A stretch of DNA of 64,000 nt from Heloderma charlesbogerti (GCA_026122225.1 JANEZZ010001513.1:2322001-2386000); one strand, 5' to 3'. Counted from the stretch's first letter, positions 11,384 through 23,644 are shown. Numbers and translations: made by a program. Notes: generated by a model not told the origin, from the sequence alone.

Positions 11384-12724
11384 CGCACATGCATGGATGT
11401 ACACAGGCACATATACAGGGATCTATAATTTTTGGCTGGCCTTCCCACACCCATGCACTGTTAGGCAGGTGAGCCCAATGCTATGTTCCTCCGCTCAGTC
11501 TTTCCCAATGGAAAGACTGAGTTGGGGCAAGAGAGCACACTCAATTGGACTTGTTTGCCATGTGAAGTTATTTACAGGATCTTTACATTTTTTAAAAATC
11601 ATATTTCATTTATGTCACCATATTTGATGGCGAGATTCAATTTCAAGAGAAGTCAGGAAATTTTGGCACTGACTGACTTTGTTGGAAACAGGATTACAGT
11701 GTGTGGTTTTCAGCCTCATAGTACAGAGCCAATTTTATCTTGATGATACAAATATACCTGAAAGAAAAGATGTTGTTCTTGCATTACACTGTCATTTCTT
11801 TGCAGTGATTTAATGTTTTTCTTGAGGAGTGTAATCAATAAGACAACTGAGAGTAAAGAATTTATCACTGATTCTAATTTACACATGAAAATGGGATACT
11901 GTCACAGAGACAGTTGTTGTTCATAACTTGCCATATCTTGCAAATTGTTTCCCCACAATATAAACATCAGGAGTTGTTTAATGTTTATTTAATTTCTATT
12001 TAGGTGGCATTCAAACTATTTATATTATTCTTGTATATTGAGATGAGGTCAGACTCACTGAAGTTATAGTTTCAGTATTGATTACCAAGAGATTTCTCAA
12101 CATCCCCCCACCCCAAATTTGGATTGTGCCTTTAGAATATCAACAGAGATGAGCAGCAAGAGCTTTTACTTCCTCCAACTGCCAGATGCCTTGGTTTCTG
12201 CATGAACAAAAAAGTTGATAACAGATTGCTCAATAAGAATCCATATAATTGTTGCTTTCTATATGCTCATCTGCCATTGTGATAAGCTCTGGTTACTCAC
12301 CTGCATGTTGCAGTTCAGTGCTTTGTGTTCACGTCCATCTCTTTGAACTCTTTGTGTGGCTTATCAAGCTAGGAGCTAGCAGACAAAGCCCAGTCCTGTT
12401 GAGCTGTGATACCTGCGACAGCACAGGCTCAATGACCAGGGCGATTCCTGTTCCTGTCAAGGGATGCAGAGCCATCTGGCTCTATCCCCTGCCAAGAAAA
12501 TCCCCTCCCTAAGCACATTATAAACTGAAGTTGCTTTAGAGTTGGATGAGAAGATACTCATGGGATGAAGAATTCCACAAGGGGTGCATCAGATATAAGT
12601 CTGTAGCAAATCTGTCAGTGAATTGTGTCTTGGAATGTAATAATTATATATATGTAATAATTCCATATCTTCTGAAATGTACTAGTAAACTGACCACTGA
12701 AATACATGACTGCCTGCAAATTTA
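11384..12724. other. Unannotated intergenic DNA
   Basis: AT-rich sequence with no recognisable gene or repeat. Confidence 0.45.
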
Positions 12725-12957
12725 TCATGGATTTATTATTACAATTATATTCCACCTTTCCTACAAGGTGGCATACATGGATTTTCCCTTTTCCTTTTTA
12801 TCCTCATAACAATCTTGTGAGGTAAATAAGGCTGAGAAAGAGTGACTGACTGGCCCAACATCACCCCCAGAGCTTCATGGCTGAGTGGAGATTAGAACCT
12901 CGGTCTTCCCAGCCCTGGTTTGACACTCTAACCATTCCATGAGACTGGCTTTCCAAA
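12725..12957 (-). mobile_element. tRNA-derived SINE (MIR/CORE-like), minus strand
   Basis: On the minus strand it shows a tRNA-like head, with a B-box-like GGTTCTAATCTCC at 12892-12904, then a CORE-type middle with the GACTGGCCCAA and CTCATAACAA blocks seen on the plus strand, and an L2-like 3' end near 12725-12785. The layout agrees with the plus-strand copy at 37711-37925. Mobilised in trans by L2-type LINEs, as inferred from the shared 3' end. Confidence 0.7.
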
Positions 12958-13638
12958 TCCAAGTAATCTCACATTTGTGAGTTTGCTTAGGAATGCAAGC
13001 CATATTTATTCTGTTTCTGAAGTAGGACTTGATCACAGGTGACCTGCCGCTGTCACAGTATTTACTACATAGTGCAGCACGATTGCTACCATCCAGCACC
13101 ACTAAGAAAGTTAAAGACAATCCTTGTATTTCAGGTGACTGTATTTCAGAAGAGGCTGGAATTTGTCTCTTTAAGACAGGGGTGTTGAACATATTTCAAC
13201 CCAAGGGCTGAATTCCATTAAATTAAGTCCATATGTTAAAAAACAACCAACCCCATCAGTTTAAGTGAAGGGTGTAGGACACTTGCAAATTCACTCATGT
13301 AACAAAAAGCATGGAAATTGCAAGTTAAGACACCGGGGCTTAACTTCCATACCATGTAAACAGTAAATATGTTTCACAGTCTCACATATTGTTGTCCTTT
13401 ACCACTTAGCCTCTATGCTCCCACACTTTCTCCTGGTCTTTTGGCCTGAATTCTTCCAGCTCTGCAGTTGGAAGGAACACTAAGGTTCAGGATGGTAAGG
13501 CCACTGCACTGCCTCATTTGATTACTTCAGTATATTGCATTAAACATTTCATAAACCTCTTAATGTTAACAGATAAATAAAATACAATTTTTAGGTTGTA
13601 AAATACAATTTGGAAGAGAATGTATCTTATCATTGTAT
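12958..13638. other. Unannotated intergenic DNA
   Basis: No supported feature. Confidence 0.45.
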
Positions 13639-13639
13639 A

Positions 13640-13735
13640 GTTATAGTGCAAATCTATGCATGTCTACTCAGAAGCTAGTCCGACTATGTTCAGTGGGACT
13701 TGCTGCCAGAAAAAGTGTGTGTAGGATTGCAGCCC
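13640..13735. repeat. Short palindromic interspersed repeat
   Basis: Contains CATGTCTACTCAGAAG, CAGTGGGACTTGCT and a terminal GTAGGATTGCAGCC, matching the set at 3876, 16930-17300 and 23862. Confidence 0.5.
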
Positions 13736-14249
13736 TGTTGACAATTCTCTTCACAATAATGATTTGCTATTTTTCTTTTACTCATTGCCTGCATTTTAAA
13801 AAACACACACATACTTACAACATTTATATGCCAGTCCACATCTGAAAAGATTGCAAATAGTACACTGTGTTGAAATGATTAAGGTGGAATCCTAAGCTCC
13901 TGGTGTTGTTTGCAGGATTTAGGATTTGGTGGAAGCCCTTCCTATTCCTGCAGAGTTCCACAGGTGTGAGGCTACCATCAGCTGTTTTCCTGCTAGCAGT
14001 AGCTGATGAAAAGCCCCAAAATGCCGTGTTCTGCCTGTAGTTGGCATAGCTAACTTCCTTCTTGCTGTAACCAATGGGAGGAAAATTCAAGAGAATCCTG
14101 CAGTTCTGGAGAAGAACATGGCCTACACACCTTCTGGCAGGATCAGTCAGGTCTTTGGATGTAGTGGTACATCCACTATGCCACACCCCCTTACACCACT
14201 TAGGTTTGCTCTGTTTGATTGCAATCCATTATCCACTTACATCGGACTA

Positions 14250-14662
14250 TGGGTGCAATCCTATTGGGATAGTCGGCCACCTCTGAACTCAGAGGTGGCC
14301 GGCTATCCAGTGCAGGGGGGGCGGACCACAGATTGGATCCTCTCCTCCACGCTCCAGCTGCCCTGCTTTTGCGGCTAGACGGATGTGGGAGGTGGGATGG
14401 GGGGAGGCTGCATAGCACATAGTAAGTGTCGTAACGGTCTCCTCCCCACCCCGCACCTAGGAATGCCCCTTTTCACCTGCTCTGCACTGCTTTTACGAGG
14501 GTGGAGACAGGAAAGAACCATGCCACCTACGACGCGGAGGGGGAGGGGGAGGGGAATGCAGTTTCTGGGAACCAAGCTTGGCGCCCTGGCTCCAAGTTCA
14601 GTTCCCAAGAAACCAAATAATCCTATGACCATCTAGACGCTGTCTAGCAGCCATAGGATTGC
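14250..14662. repeat. MITE-like element with GCAATCCTAT/ATAGGATTGC ends
   Basis: GCAATCCTAT near 14255 is mirrored by ATAGGATTGC near 14653. Just inside the left end is a hairpin, 14269-14305, with 17-bp arms that differ at one position (TAGTCGGCCACCTCTGA and its complement) around AC. No transposase is present. Class unassigned. Confidence 0.45.
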
Positions 14663-14698
14663 TCTCTAAGTCTCACTGAATTCAATAGGAGTTACTTG

Positions 14699-15050
14699 TA
14701 GGGATGGAGGCAAAATTAATTTGGTTTGTATTTTAATACAAACCAACTTAATGCACAGTTCCCGAACAAATACATGAACCAGAACACAATTATCCTTTGT
14801 TTTACAGACTTAAACAAGTTTTAAGGTTTGTGTGATGCTGATAAAAAAAATGTGTACGTTAAGGAAAACTGAATACAAAAAAAGTTTTAAAAAGTGTATG
14901 CATTTTTGTGCATACAAAAATGTGCACCGAAATGCATATGAACATATGTGCAGACTTAAAAAAAAAAAAATCACAAATGGATGTGAAACAGCACAGAATG
15001 AACCTGTGCTTGAAAAAATGTGAACCTTATAGAAAGTGAAATAGACATGT
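14699..15050. mobile_element. hAT-like non-autonomous element (AT-rich type)
   Basis: The left end TAGGGATGG is mirrored by CCATCCCA at about 15042-15050. Flanking octamers GTTACTTG and TCTACTTC agree at 5 of 8 positions, a weak decayed target duplication at best. The interior is AT-rich with repeated ATACAAA and short palindromes such as GTGCATACAAAAATGTGCAC. No transposase ORF. Confidence 0.5.
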
Positions 15051-15678
15051 CCATCCCATCTACTTCTAAGTAAATAATATATAATACTGTGTTGGTAATG
15101 AACAAATTAATCTTTAGTGTAATTATATTATGTCATTTCTTTAGATTAGATTAATGCAGATCAATATCTTGGATCCATTTTGCTCCATGTATCTACATGC
15201 GGTGTCCTAGATTTACCATTTTACAAGCCTATGTGAATGACTGCCTATTGTTCCCTATGCATAACTATAAATAGGAATACCTTCCTATTCTTGTCTGTGT
15301 TAAAGACATTTCAGCTTTCTTTCATCTGACTGTAGTGTGCTTTGCGAAATCCAAGTGTGATGACAGAATACGAGAAACTGAAAAAAGCTCTTGACACATA
15401 TCTAATAATCCTATATTCACCACACACAAATGTACATCTAAAGGCAGTCTTTTAATTTCTGCTTTTTAGTGCACAAAGATGTTTTATAAATGTTCTCTTA
15501 TTAAAGCATTCCTACTATTAGTATTAAAGCAATAAGATGCTGATAAGGAGATGCTGATAAGGAGAAGAAAATAGTGTATGAAAATCTTTTGACTTTCTTA
15601 AATAGATGTACTTAGAGCCCTTGGTTAATCTAATAAAATAAAAACATAATGTCCATCTCTGATAAATCTGTGAGCAAA
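15051..15678. other. Unannotated intergenic DNA
   Basis: AT-rich, nothing recognised. Confidence 0.45.
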
Positions 15679-16130
15679 TATTTATTTATTTATTTAAAAC
15701 ATTTATATCCCGCCCTATATCATTAAGGTCTCAGGGCGGCATACAGATAAAATCAATGTAAACAGTATAAAACAATAAATAATTTAAACACCTAAAAAAC
15801 ATATTAAACTATTAAGCTAAAACCAGTTAAAATCTAAAACAATAAAACAGTTAAAACAATGTGCTAGGGAAAGCATTTAGCTCTCAAAGGCTTTGGTAAA
15901 AAGCCATGTTTTTACTTGGTGCCGAAACGAGACCAATGGCTGCACTAATTGGGCCTCCATGGGGAGGGCACTCCACAACCAGGGTGCCACAGCAGAAAAG
16001 GCCCTCTCCCGCGTCCCACCATAGCATATGTCTCGTACTGGTGGGACACAGAGGAGAGCCCCTTCAACAGATCTCAGTTCTCAGACAGGCATATATAGGG
16101 AGAGGTGCTCCCTCAAATACCGCTTAGGTT
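15679..16130 (-). mobile_element. L2 LINE 3' fragment
   Basis: TTTATTTA tail, then the L2 3' UTR signature (CGCCCTATATCATTAAGG, CTCAGGGCGGCATACA), then decayed coding sequence of the C-terminus at 15905-16130, where the minus strand still reads the GEGLFCCGTLVVECPP-like segment of L2. 5'-truncated. Confidence 0.8.
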
Positions 16131-16929
16131 TGAATACACAATTCATTAAGGGTATGAAGCCATTATGAATCTACCACCACCAATCTGCTCATTATGCCAT
16201 GTAGTTTAGCTCATTCTGACAAACTCCTGGTGGGGAAGCAGCCTAAGTGGAATATCATAATATGAGCCCAGTTCAACATAAACCATAGTTTAACTATGTT
16301 TAGCATTACAACTGAACTGGACCACTGACTCATACAAACCTCTCCTAATTATAATCAGTTGTTAATCCTTTAACATCTGCAGGTTGTTACATGTAAAAAT
16401 ATGTTTGTGACCTCAGTTGAGTGTATGGACATATTCACATGGTTACACATCATTAGCTTGGATTAGCTAAATTAATTTAAGGAAATTAATGGAAGGAAAG
16501 TTTTCCATCCCTTCCTCACCCAGTACCCCATCCCAAACTGTGCAGGAGGGTCCCCCACCTTCTGGAAAGATCCCAGATTGCTGCGGGGAGGGGGGGAGGA
16601 AATGGGAAAATGTCTTTTGCAACTCCAGCTTGGGTGTCTGTTCAGACAGACAGAAAAGACTAGGGGGTGTCTCCACCAGCGATTTACTTTGGGCTGGCCA
16701 CATTTGGAGGTTGTTAGGGATACATGACATCATGGCAATCCAGCAGTCACCCTGGAGCTTATCATGGAAAAACCAGATTTCCTGAGACTGCTTAAAGTCC
16801 TGTTACTTTCCTTAAACCAGGTTCTCTGTGGTATAGTTGTTGTGTGTCCTAATCCCCACATTTACCTTGAATATGCTAGCCCTGCCCAAGGGTGTGCCAT
16901 TCACCATGACCCTGATCAAAGGGTGTTTC
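16131..16929. other. Unannotated intergenic DNA
   Basis: Contains an isolated CCCAGTTCAAC block near 16250 and a CATATTCACATGG block near 16430 that resemble MITE ends elsewhere in the window (near 63349 and 59715). No complete element can be delimited. Confidence 0.35.
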
Positions 16930-17420
16930 CTGTCCCTGTGTTTCCCAGGACAAACCAATTAGTGTCTACTCAGAAGTAACTGCCATTGTGGTCAATGAGG
17001 CTTGTCCCCTGAATGTGCACACCAGCATTCACAGAGATCCCCCTCAATTGAAATATCACATTTTAAAGTACTAATTCCCTAAGGGCTGTAAAATGCTTTC
17101 CTGAAGCTGCAATTCTCCATTGCTTGGTTTATCACCTTCAGAAGTAACTAATTCACACCTTTGTTCCTGTGCAGCATTGGATTAGAAAGGGGGCTGGTTC
17201 CCCATCCCTTTGTTTCTCCTCCTTGTCTTTCCCAGCACAAATATATGTGTGTCTACTCAGAATTAACTCCCACTGTGGTCAATGAGGCTTGTTCCCAAAA
17301 TGCATATTCCCAAAGTTACTGAGATTCCCAGGAATCAAAATAACACATTTAGAGAGCCTTAATGTCAAAGCTTTGAAGCTTCGATTGATCACAGCAGGGC
17401 AGCGAGAACACTGTATTCCT
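16930..17420. repeat. Diverged direct duplication, about 288-bp period
   Basis: The block TGTCTACTCAGAAGTAACT plus GTGGTCAATGAGGCTTGTCC at about 16962-17010 recurs at about 17248-17298 with the same order of flanking motifs (TTTCCCAG before, GAGAT and AATAACACATTT-like after). Two units of a longer repeat, or two insertions of the same element. Confidence 0.55.
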
Positions 17421-17605
17421 GTAATTATTATTTATTTAAGGAAGGAAGTAATGCAGGGGTGGGGAAGACAGAAGGAGATTGTTTGCAGCTTCAAGGCAGG
17501 GGGAACCACTGAGTTCCTGTGATGATTGTTGCTTTAAGGAAGTAAGTAATGCAAGGGGAGGGGGAGAGAAGGAGAGTGATTTTTGTCAAGACACAGGAGG
17601 AACCC
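17410..17605. repeat. Imperfect tandem duplication, about 100-bp unit
   Basis: TTCCTGT, TTTAAGGAAG and AAGTAATGCA with following G-rich tract occur in the same order at about 17414-17460 and 17512-17560. Confidence 0.5.
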
Positions 17606-18419
17606 CCAGGATTTTATTGAAGGAGAAAGGGGAGGAGAGCCTGGTTGTGTGTGGGGGGAGTCTCTCTTATTGGTTGAGCAGCCCCTGCCAGTCAGATGAC
17701 GTTCACTCCAACCCCTCCCCCCCTTCGGGAAGTATGTTCTGTGAAGTGACTTATACTGGTGCAGTGCTCATGGAGCCCTGCGTGGATACAAGCACACCAA
17801 AGCTGATCCCTTGAAAAAATCTGGGTAATCCTCCATTCTCTTCCCCTTCCGTTGTTGTGGAGAAACCCCCTTGGTTGCTGCTTTGTGTTTCTTTTCTTTT
17901 TTGTCTTGCATAACTTGCTGCACAAAATACTTGTGCCAAATTGAATTTAGCATATGAAGTCTGTTGTATTTGACTTAATCAAGGAATCAATTTGAAACTT
18001 GTTCTTTATACATGGATGAACTCTGTAATAGAGCACCAGACATCAGGGTATATGAAAATGCCTTTAAAACTGTTCCCACCAATTAAATCTAATTTCCAGT
18101 TTCAATCTGTGGCTTTCAAACTACCTGCATGTGTTGTAAAAGCCTTTCAGATATAAGCATTCTACCTGCTGGCACCATTTGTAACTGATGGTACTTAATT
18201 CTTTTCTTTTTTAAAAATTCAAATTAAACACCTTCAAGTTATTTGAAAAACATACACACACCCTGTGAATTATGTTTCCACTTCTTGCAGTTGTCATCCT
18301 AGTTAATTAGCTCTTGGCATGCCTGAGTATCTAAAGAGATTGCAGAAATGATTTGCAATTGTTCACTGAAGTAGAGGCACTTAAAAAAAGAAAAAAGCAA
18401 CCACAAAGGTACTCAGTTG
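17606..18419. other. Unannotated intergenic DNA
   Basis: No supported feature. A C-rich run lies near 17715-17723. Confidence 0.45.
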
Positions 18420-18620
18420 CTGGAGAAGTGTGTTTCTACCCAGCTTACCATTGGGCATGCCTCTGAATAGCAGTTGCTGGGGAACGTTCAGTGGGGGAGT
18501 GCAAATTGCACTCCTGTCCTGCTTACCGGCTTCCAGTGGGCATCTGGTTGGCTACTGTGGGAACTGAATGCTGGACTAAATAGGCCTTTAGTCTGATCCA
18601 GCATGGCTGTTCCTATGTTT
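18420..18620 (+). mobile_element. CR1/L3-like LINE 3' end
   Basis: Carries the 3' block GGCATCTGGTTGGCTACTGT, then CTGGACTAAATAGGCC and TCTGATCCAGCATGGC. The same order occurs at 57840-58040 and, as a shorter piece, at 21955-22022. The tail is CCTATGTTTG. Non-coding 3' UTR only. Confidence 0.7.
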
Positions 18621-18735
18621 GTTTGTTTATTTATTTACAATATTTATATACCGCTCCTCATCAGAAGATTTCAGAGTGGTGAACAACATGATAAAAGAAT
18701 AAAACAATGGTTAAAAGAGTTAAAACACTTTTTAG
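18621..18735 (-). mobile_element. L2 3' UTR fragment
   Basis: TTTATTTATTTA tail followed by ATATTTATATACCGCTCC and the AATAAAACAATGG-like block. Matches the ends at 8450 and 23645. Confidence 0.65.
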
Positions 18736-19448
18736 GGTTCTTAGTTTTTATTTTGTCAACATGAATGGGAAGACATGTTTGTTTTAAAAGCAAAAATAAT
18801 TATGAGCCCTATCTCTCTCTTTTTACCTAAGTTTAGCAAAGTCATAAAGTAAGACATTGCAAGAATAGATACATTGGCATTTTTGTCGAGCAAACTGACA
18901 AACAAAGGGAATCTTGTTATAAGATCTCATGTATAAAATAGATCCTTACTGTTATGGTTGCATTGCAAAGGGGCTAGCAGAGATATTTAAACAGCGAGCT
19001 GGGTCCAGATTCTCCAGCTAGAACCAAGAAGGCTAGAGAAAGCTTATAGTGGTGCCCTGCTATTGCCTCGACATGACAATATAGCCTGCCACCCATTGCC
19101 TGCTTGCCCACTCTCTGAAGAAGAGGCAGGTGTGCTTTATGCAGCGCTGGAACACTGCTGGGTTATCCTGGTTTAAGTGTTTTGTGTCTTCAGGGCAGAA
19201 GCAGCTAGAATGTAGCTGCTGAGGAGGCTGCCACAACGTGCCTCAGCCAAAGGAAGAAAGAGAGTAAATCCCACCTTTCACAGCCTACTGGTGAGCCAAA
19301 CAAGAGCAAGGAGACTGGGCAGAGGGTCTGTGGGAAGACACCCCAGTTTGAAAGAATCACCACCTCTTTATTAACACAAATCCAAACCCCCAGTCAGCCA
19401 GCCAGCTCATAATGTGTTGCTGTCACTGTCAAGTGTAGGGACTCAACT

Positions 19449-19525
19449 CATAGACTCATAGAATCATAAGGTTGGAAGGGGCCTATAAGACCATCGAGTC
19501 CAACCCACTGCTCAATGCAGGAAGC
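19449..19525 (-). mobile_element. CR1 3' terminus (3' half of a 5S/CR1 chimera)
   Basis: On the minus strand this is the last 75 or so bases of CR1, ending in ATTCTATGA-type repeats. It is identical in layout to the CR1 ends at 2360-2458, 33658 and 53019, and abuts a 5S rRNA segment with only a few bases between. Confidence 0.9.
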
Positions 19526-19528
19526 CTG

Positions 19529-19605
19529 ATTCCCAGGCAGTCTCCCATCCAGGTACTAACCAGAGCTGACCCTGCTTAGCTTCCGAGATCAGACGAGATT
19601 GGGCA
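19529..19605 (-). pseudogene. 5S rRNA fragment fused to a CR1 tail
   Basis: The reverse complement matches vertebrate 5S rRNA from about nucleotide 27 to 103, with roughly 8-10 mismatches over 77 bases by eye, several at CpG positions. It includes the region of the internal type 1 RNA polymerase III promoter (A box, intermediate element, C box). The first 26 or so bases and the last 17 or so are missing, so it is not a functional 5S gene. Directly downstream in the same orientation is the CR1 3' end. 5S head plus CR1-like tail is the architecture of SINE3-type elements in fishes. It could equally be a one-off template switch during CR1 reverse transcription. Confidence 0.88.
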
Positions 19606-19699
19606 CCCCCAGCCCTTTGCTCACTCTTTGTGTTTTGTGGGGTTCCACTTATTTTTCATCGACACTCAGTTAATAAAACCCAGGCCAAGTAGCTTGGGT

Positions 19700-19810
19700 T
19701 AAATCCTACTTCGAGTAGACCTATTTAAATGAATTGAACTTAAGTTAGTCATGACTGACTCAAGTCCCATTCATTTCAATGGGTCTACTCAAAGTAGGAA
19801 TAATGGTGGA
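19700..19810. repeat. Palindromic MITE-like repeat
   Basis: Two arms of about 45 bases are reverse complements with scattered mismatches: left arm starts AATCCTACTTCGAGTAGACC, right arm ends GGGTCTACTCAAAGTAGG. The centre is TTAGTCATGACTGAC. Confidence 0.6.
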
Positions 19811-21309
19811 TTTAATCCTGCATGTTTATAGTCAAGTTGCTTTGCTTTAATTTGTTCTTATGGCTATAAAGCAAGCCAAATACCAGAATCAATCCTATTG
19901 CCTTGCAAGTGAAGGTGCAAAATGTCATAATTCACATGTTTATGATTAATGAATCTTGGCTCATTTTTTCCTCTGCTGACTAATAAGATTACATTCAGTG
20001 GGCTACTATGTCTGGTTGGAGATCACATTTATGACTTGATCAGGTTGTCTTCTATCTGTGGAGGCTGGGAGAGCTTCCTGGTTTTCCCCTATATTAACTT
20101 CAGCTTGAATAGACCTGAATTAGGTTAGCTACATTGAGTGTGCATTTACTGGATTTAGTGGCTATGATCCAAGTCCTATGCAGTGAGTTCTTGGGAGATG
20201 GTTTCTTTTAATGGGAGTTAGACCTTCTGTATATATTTTCAAGTTGTCTTCCTTCAGAGTAGGACTAATCTTTTAGGAAGCATAGGGAATGAGCTGTGTC
20301 CCAAACAGTTTATTCATGGGTATGGTTTCCAGTAACAAGAGTGTAATATTCTGGGCAGTATCCAACACTGCTGTTCTGCTTACATCATTGATGTAGTGCT
20401 AGTGTAAGCAACTTTTAGTGCTATGTCAATAGCATAACCAGCTTATGTGATTGGCCTAGTGCTAGAGGTCACTTATGCTAGTCAGTGGTGTAAGTGGAGC
20501 AGCAGTCTTGGATACTGCCCTCTATCTTTATGTAATAGATGTGGAGGAAGTCTGAATAGTAGTTGCATCAAAAATATCTGCATCAGTCACAAGAGCATAC
20601 ATGCATGGTCCCCAAATTTTATATTCTTACTAGTAACTACTTCTTCTAAAATTCAAATTTCTGATGTTCACCAAATTCTCAGTCTTCTGAATCCATTATG
20701 TATCTACATCAGGGGTTGCCAAGTGTCTTGTAAATGCAAAATTTTGTTGTACTGCAACAACAGTGACAGATAATTAGGATGGCAGCACGAAAGGCTTTCC
20801 AACCGTAATGATGACAATTTTTTTTTTAAGTATTGCACATTCCAGTCTTAGCTGAAATGAAAAACAGATCAGAAATAAAACACTGAAATCTGCTAGCTGG
20901 CTTATTATTTTGGTCACCATTGTTTATAGAATTATTTCTGGCTCATTTCATTTGATTGCCCCTCCCTTGACAAGATTCTGTTTGGCTCTGAGAAAAGCAA
21001 GCTGCCAGTAGGTCATTCATATTAGATAGGAAATTGTTTGGTGTGGAAATTAGTGTTATTACAAGCACTAGCCCCCCACTCACCCCCATCAGCATCTTGT
21101 ATATTGGGTAAATTCAAAATAATTGGAACATATTTAAAACATAGTTTGGTATATCATCACTGACCTATTTCACCTGCACTCAGAGCCCATAGGTGTGGGA
21201 GCCATCTAGTAAAAGGGGGGAAAGTACCAGGCAACAGGACCCTGTAGAACTTGTGTGAGGTCCCAGGAACACCACTGACAATGGTCAGAACCTAACTGAG
21301 TTTCTAACT
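19811..21309. other. Unannotated intergenic DNA
   Basis: Mostly unique-looking. A weak match to the TAGACCTGAATTAG-type palindromic repeat occurs near 20110. No gene supported. Confidence 0.4.
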
Positions 21310-21311
21310 CA

Positions 21312-21450
21312 GGGATGAAGAATCTCTGGCCCTCTAGATATTGCTGGACTGCAACACTGAGCATCTCTCACCATTGGCTATTCTGGCTAGGGCTGATGGG
21401 AGTTGCAGTCCAACAACATCTGGCGGGCCATGCATTCCCCATCCCTGATT
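21312..21450. mobile_element. hAT-like palindromic MITE
   Basis: Ends CAGGGATGAAGAATC and CCCCATCCCTG are complementary termini. The interior reads as two complementary halves (TTGCTGGACTGCAACA against AGTTGCAGTCCAACAACA). Related copies lie at 30315, 48335 and 48910. CAGGG/CCCTG termini fit hAT elements. Confidence 0.6.
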
Positions 21451-21713
21451 ATACTCTACAGAGGGGAGCCAGCAGGCATTTTAAGGGACAGAGCCTTGGA
21501 TTGAATCTGCACAGTCTATTGTTACATGATGGCCTTACATCCAGCATTCTGCTCTTTCAGGTCTGGGTTCAAGTCAGCCACATGCCCTTAAAACCATAGG
21601 CAGCAGGAAAGGCATCCTTTACAAAGCACCCGTAGTTCCCAGTGGGGGCCTTTGACTATGAAGATCAGGATGCAACTCTTGCGTTGGCATCAGATGATCT
21701 CCATCCCTCCCTC

Positions 21714-21716
<3 letters not shown>

Positions 21717-21755
<39 letters not shown>

Positions 21756-21774
21756 ATACATACATACACACACA
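21717..21774. repeat. (CA)n microsatellite
   Basis: About 18 CA dinucleotides, then an interrupted TACA/CACA stretch. Confidence 0.95.
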
Positions 21775-21954
21775 CCAGTCCTCCAACTTCCATACACCAA
21801 GCTGTGATAATTGTGCAAGCTGCTCAAGGTCATGATATTTGAAAAGATGTTTTCCATAGAATATAGCTAGTACTTTTTGAGGTCTCCAGTGCTAGTCCTG
21901 TACAAACTCACATTTTTCCCTTTTTAGCACAGCCAACAACATACACTGTTCACT

Positions 21955-22022
21955 GTGTGAATAGAATACTGGACTAGATGGACCGTTGGTCTGATCTAGC
22001 ATGGCTCTTCTTATGTTCTTTG
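21955..22022 (+). mobile_element. CR1/L3-like LINE 3' terminus
   Basis: ATACTGGACTAGATGGACCG, then GGTCTGATCTAGCATGGCTC and a TTCTTATGTTCTTTG tail. Very short 5'-truncated copy. Confidence 0.65.
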
Positions 22023-23644
22023 ATTCTACAGGATCTGATGCTTCTTCATGGAAGGAATCATACATGGAAATCTCTTGTATATTCACATTGTAAATAGCGT
22101 ATTTTGTGGAACTAATAAACAAAAGATATATACATTTGAAGAGTCTTTTGCATAAAGTAAAAACATTGCTAGGGAGAGAAATCGGGTTCAAGGAAATGTC
22201 TGTGCATGAATCCTGAATAAATTTGTTATGCCTGGCAAACAGACATGGAAATGGAAGTGTGTAATCTAATAACTAAGAAATTAGAACGATAAAATACCTA
22301 AACTGGCCCCAAGGGGATAGCCATATGGGATAGATTATTTAAACAGGGAAGAAGTCTAGCATGTTAAAGGCAACTTCCATTCCAGATGCAAAGGAAAACA
22401 TAAAGCAGTACACTTTCACATAGTTCCATCTCTCCACATTTAAAATGGTAATTTCATTGCTAGTTTATACACAGAAATGATTGCCCATCATGAAAGTTTA
22501 GCAATCACAGACTAGCGTCATCTCAGGAGTACAGACATGAAAGCTTGAAACTCACAGAAAGCTGAAGATATCTCAAAATAACATATCTCTGGTGATTTAC
22601 TGTAATACTGACCTGGGGAAAATACACCTTGAGAGAGATCTGATAAATTATTTCATGTGTCCATCCATAATCCTTACCTCATTGTGGAGCGGCATCAGCT
22701 GATACGATCTGTCGAAGTGGCAAACATCATTGTAATGCTGCTGGTTTGTGATAGGTTGCTACATTTCCCCTTGGGCAACCGATCTGAAAGATTTCAAGAA
22801 AATGGTATGCATTTCTGCGGTATACAAATATCAATATTTTGAAGTTAACATTTCAGATAAATCTCTGGGTTGGATTTGAATACTAAAAGGGATTAGGAAA
22901 CCCCAGTGCTAACATGTTACTTTGAAATAATTAAGTAGGTTCTTCCCTACAGAATCTCAGGTTGTAATAAATTATTGTTTTACACACCAGAGGATGCCTT
23001 GACATAAGACCCCTTTCTTGATAAAATTCTAGAACAATCCTATTATGTATTTCAGTTCCCCAAGGCATCTGTCTTTTCTATTGTTTTTTCATGCTTAATC
23101 ATTCAGAAAGGATGTGCCTGGTATATTTTATTTTCACAGTTTTGCATTCCTCATATGATATCTTCCATATTTTGCTATGGGGCTCGCTGAAAGTCAAAAT
23201 GACACTGCCCCTCTGTTTATATTATTTTCAGTGGCACACAGAGGAAGCCAGAGATGGGAAAATGGCGGTCCTTCAGGATTGTTCTGCAAGAAAACGCTTA
23301 GTCCCCTGTTAGTGTGTGTAAAATTGCAGCCAGGCAGAGTGATCCTGAATTTAGTTGGGAGGAGTGACAAGGCAGATCTTCCACCTCCTCAGTAGCACTG
23401 CTGGCTCACACTGGCCAGGACAAAAGCGGGGGGGGGGCTTTTCAGTCTGATGGATCCTTGACTTTTCAGCCCCGCCCCCCTTACCGACAGCAGTGGGGGA
23501 GAAATTTCCTCCAGGGCTGACTTAGTTGATGAAATGGAGCAGCTTTGATCCAGCAGATTCAGAACCGGTTCCTCCCACGCCCACCTGGAATGCCCTGTTT
23601 TCAGCCATTCTGTCTCATGCTGCTGACAGGAGAACAGCCAACAG
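22023..23644. other. Unannotated intergenic DNA
   Basis: AT-rich, nothing recognised except a G-run near 23430. Confidence 0.45.

Noticed and set aside
19529..19605. A functional 5S rRNA gene
   Set aside because: Both ends are missing, there are about ten mismatches, and it is fused to a CR1 tail.
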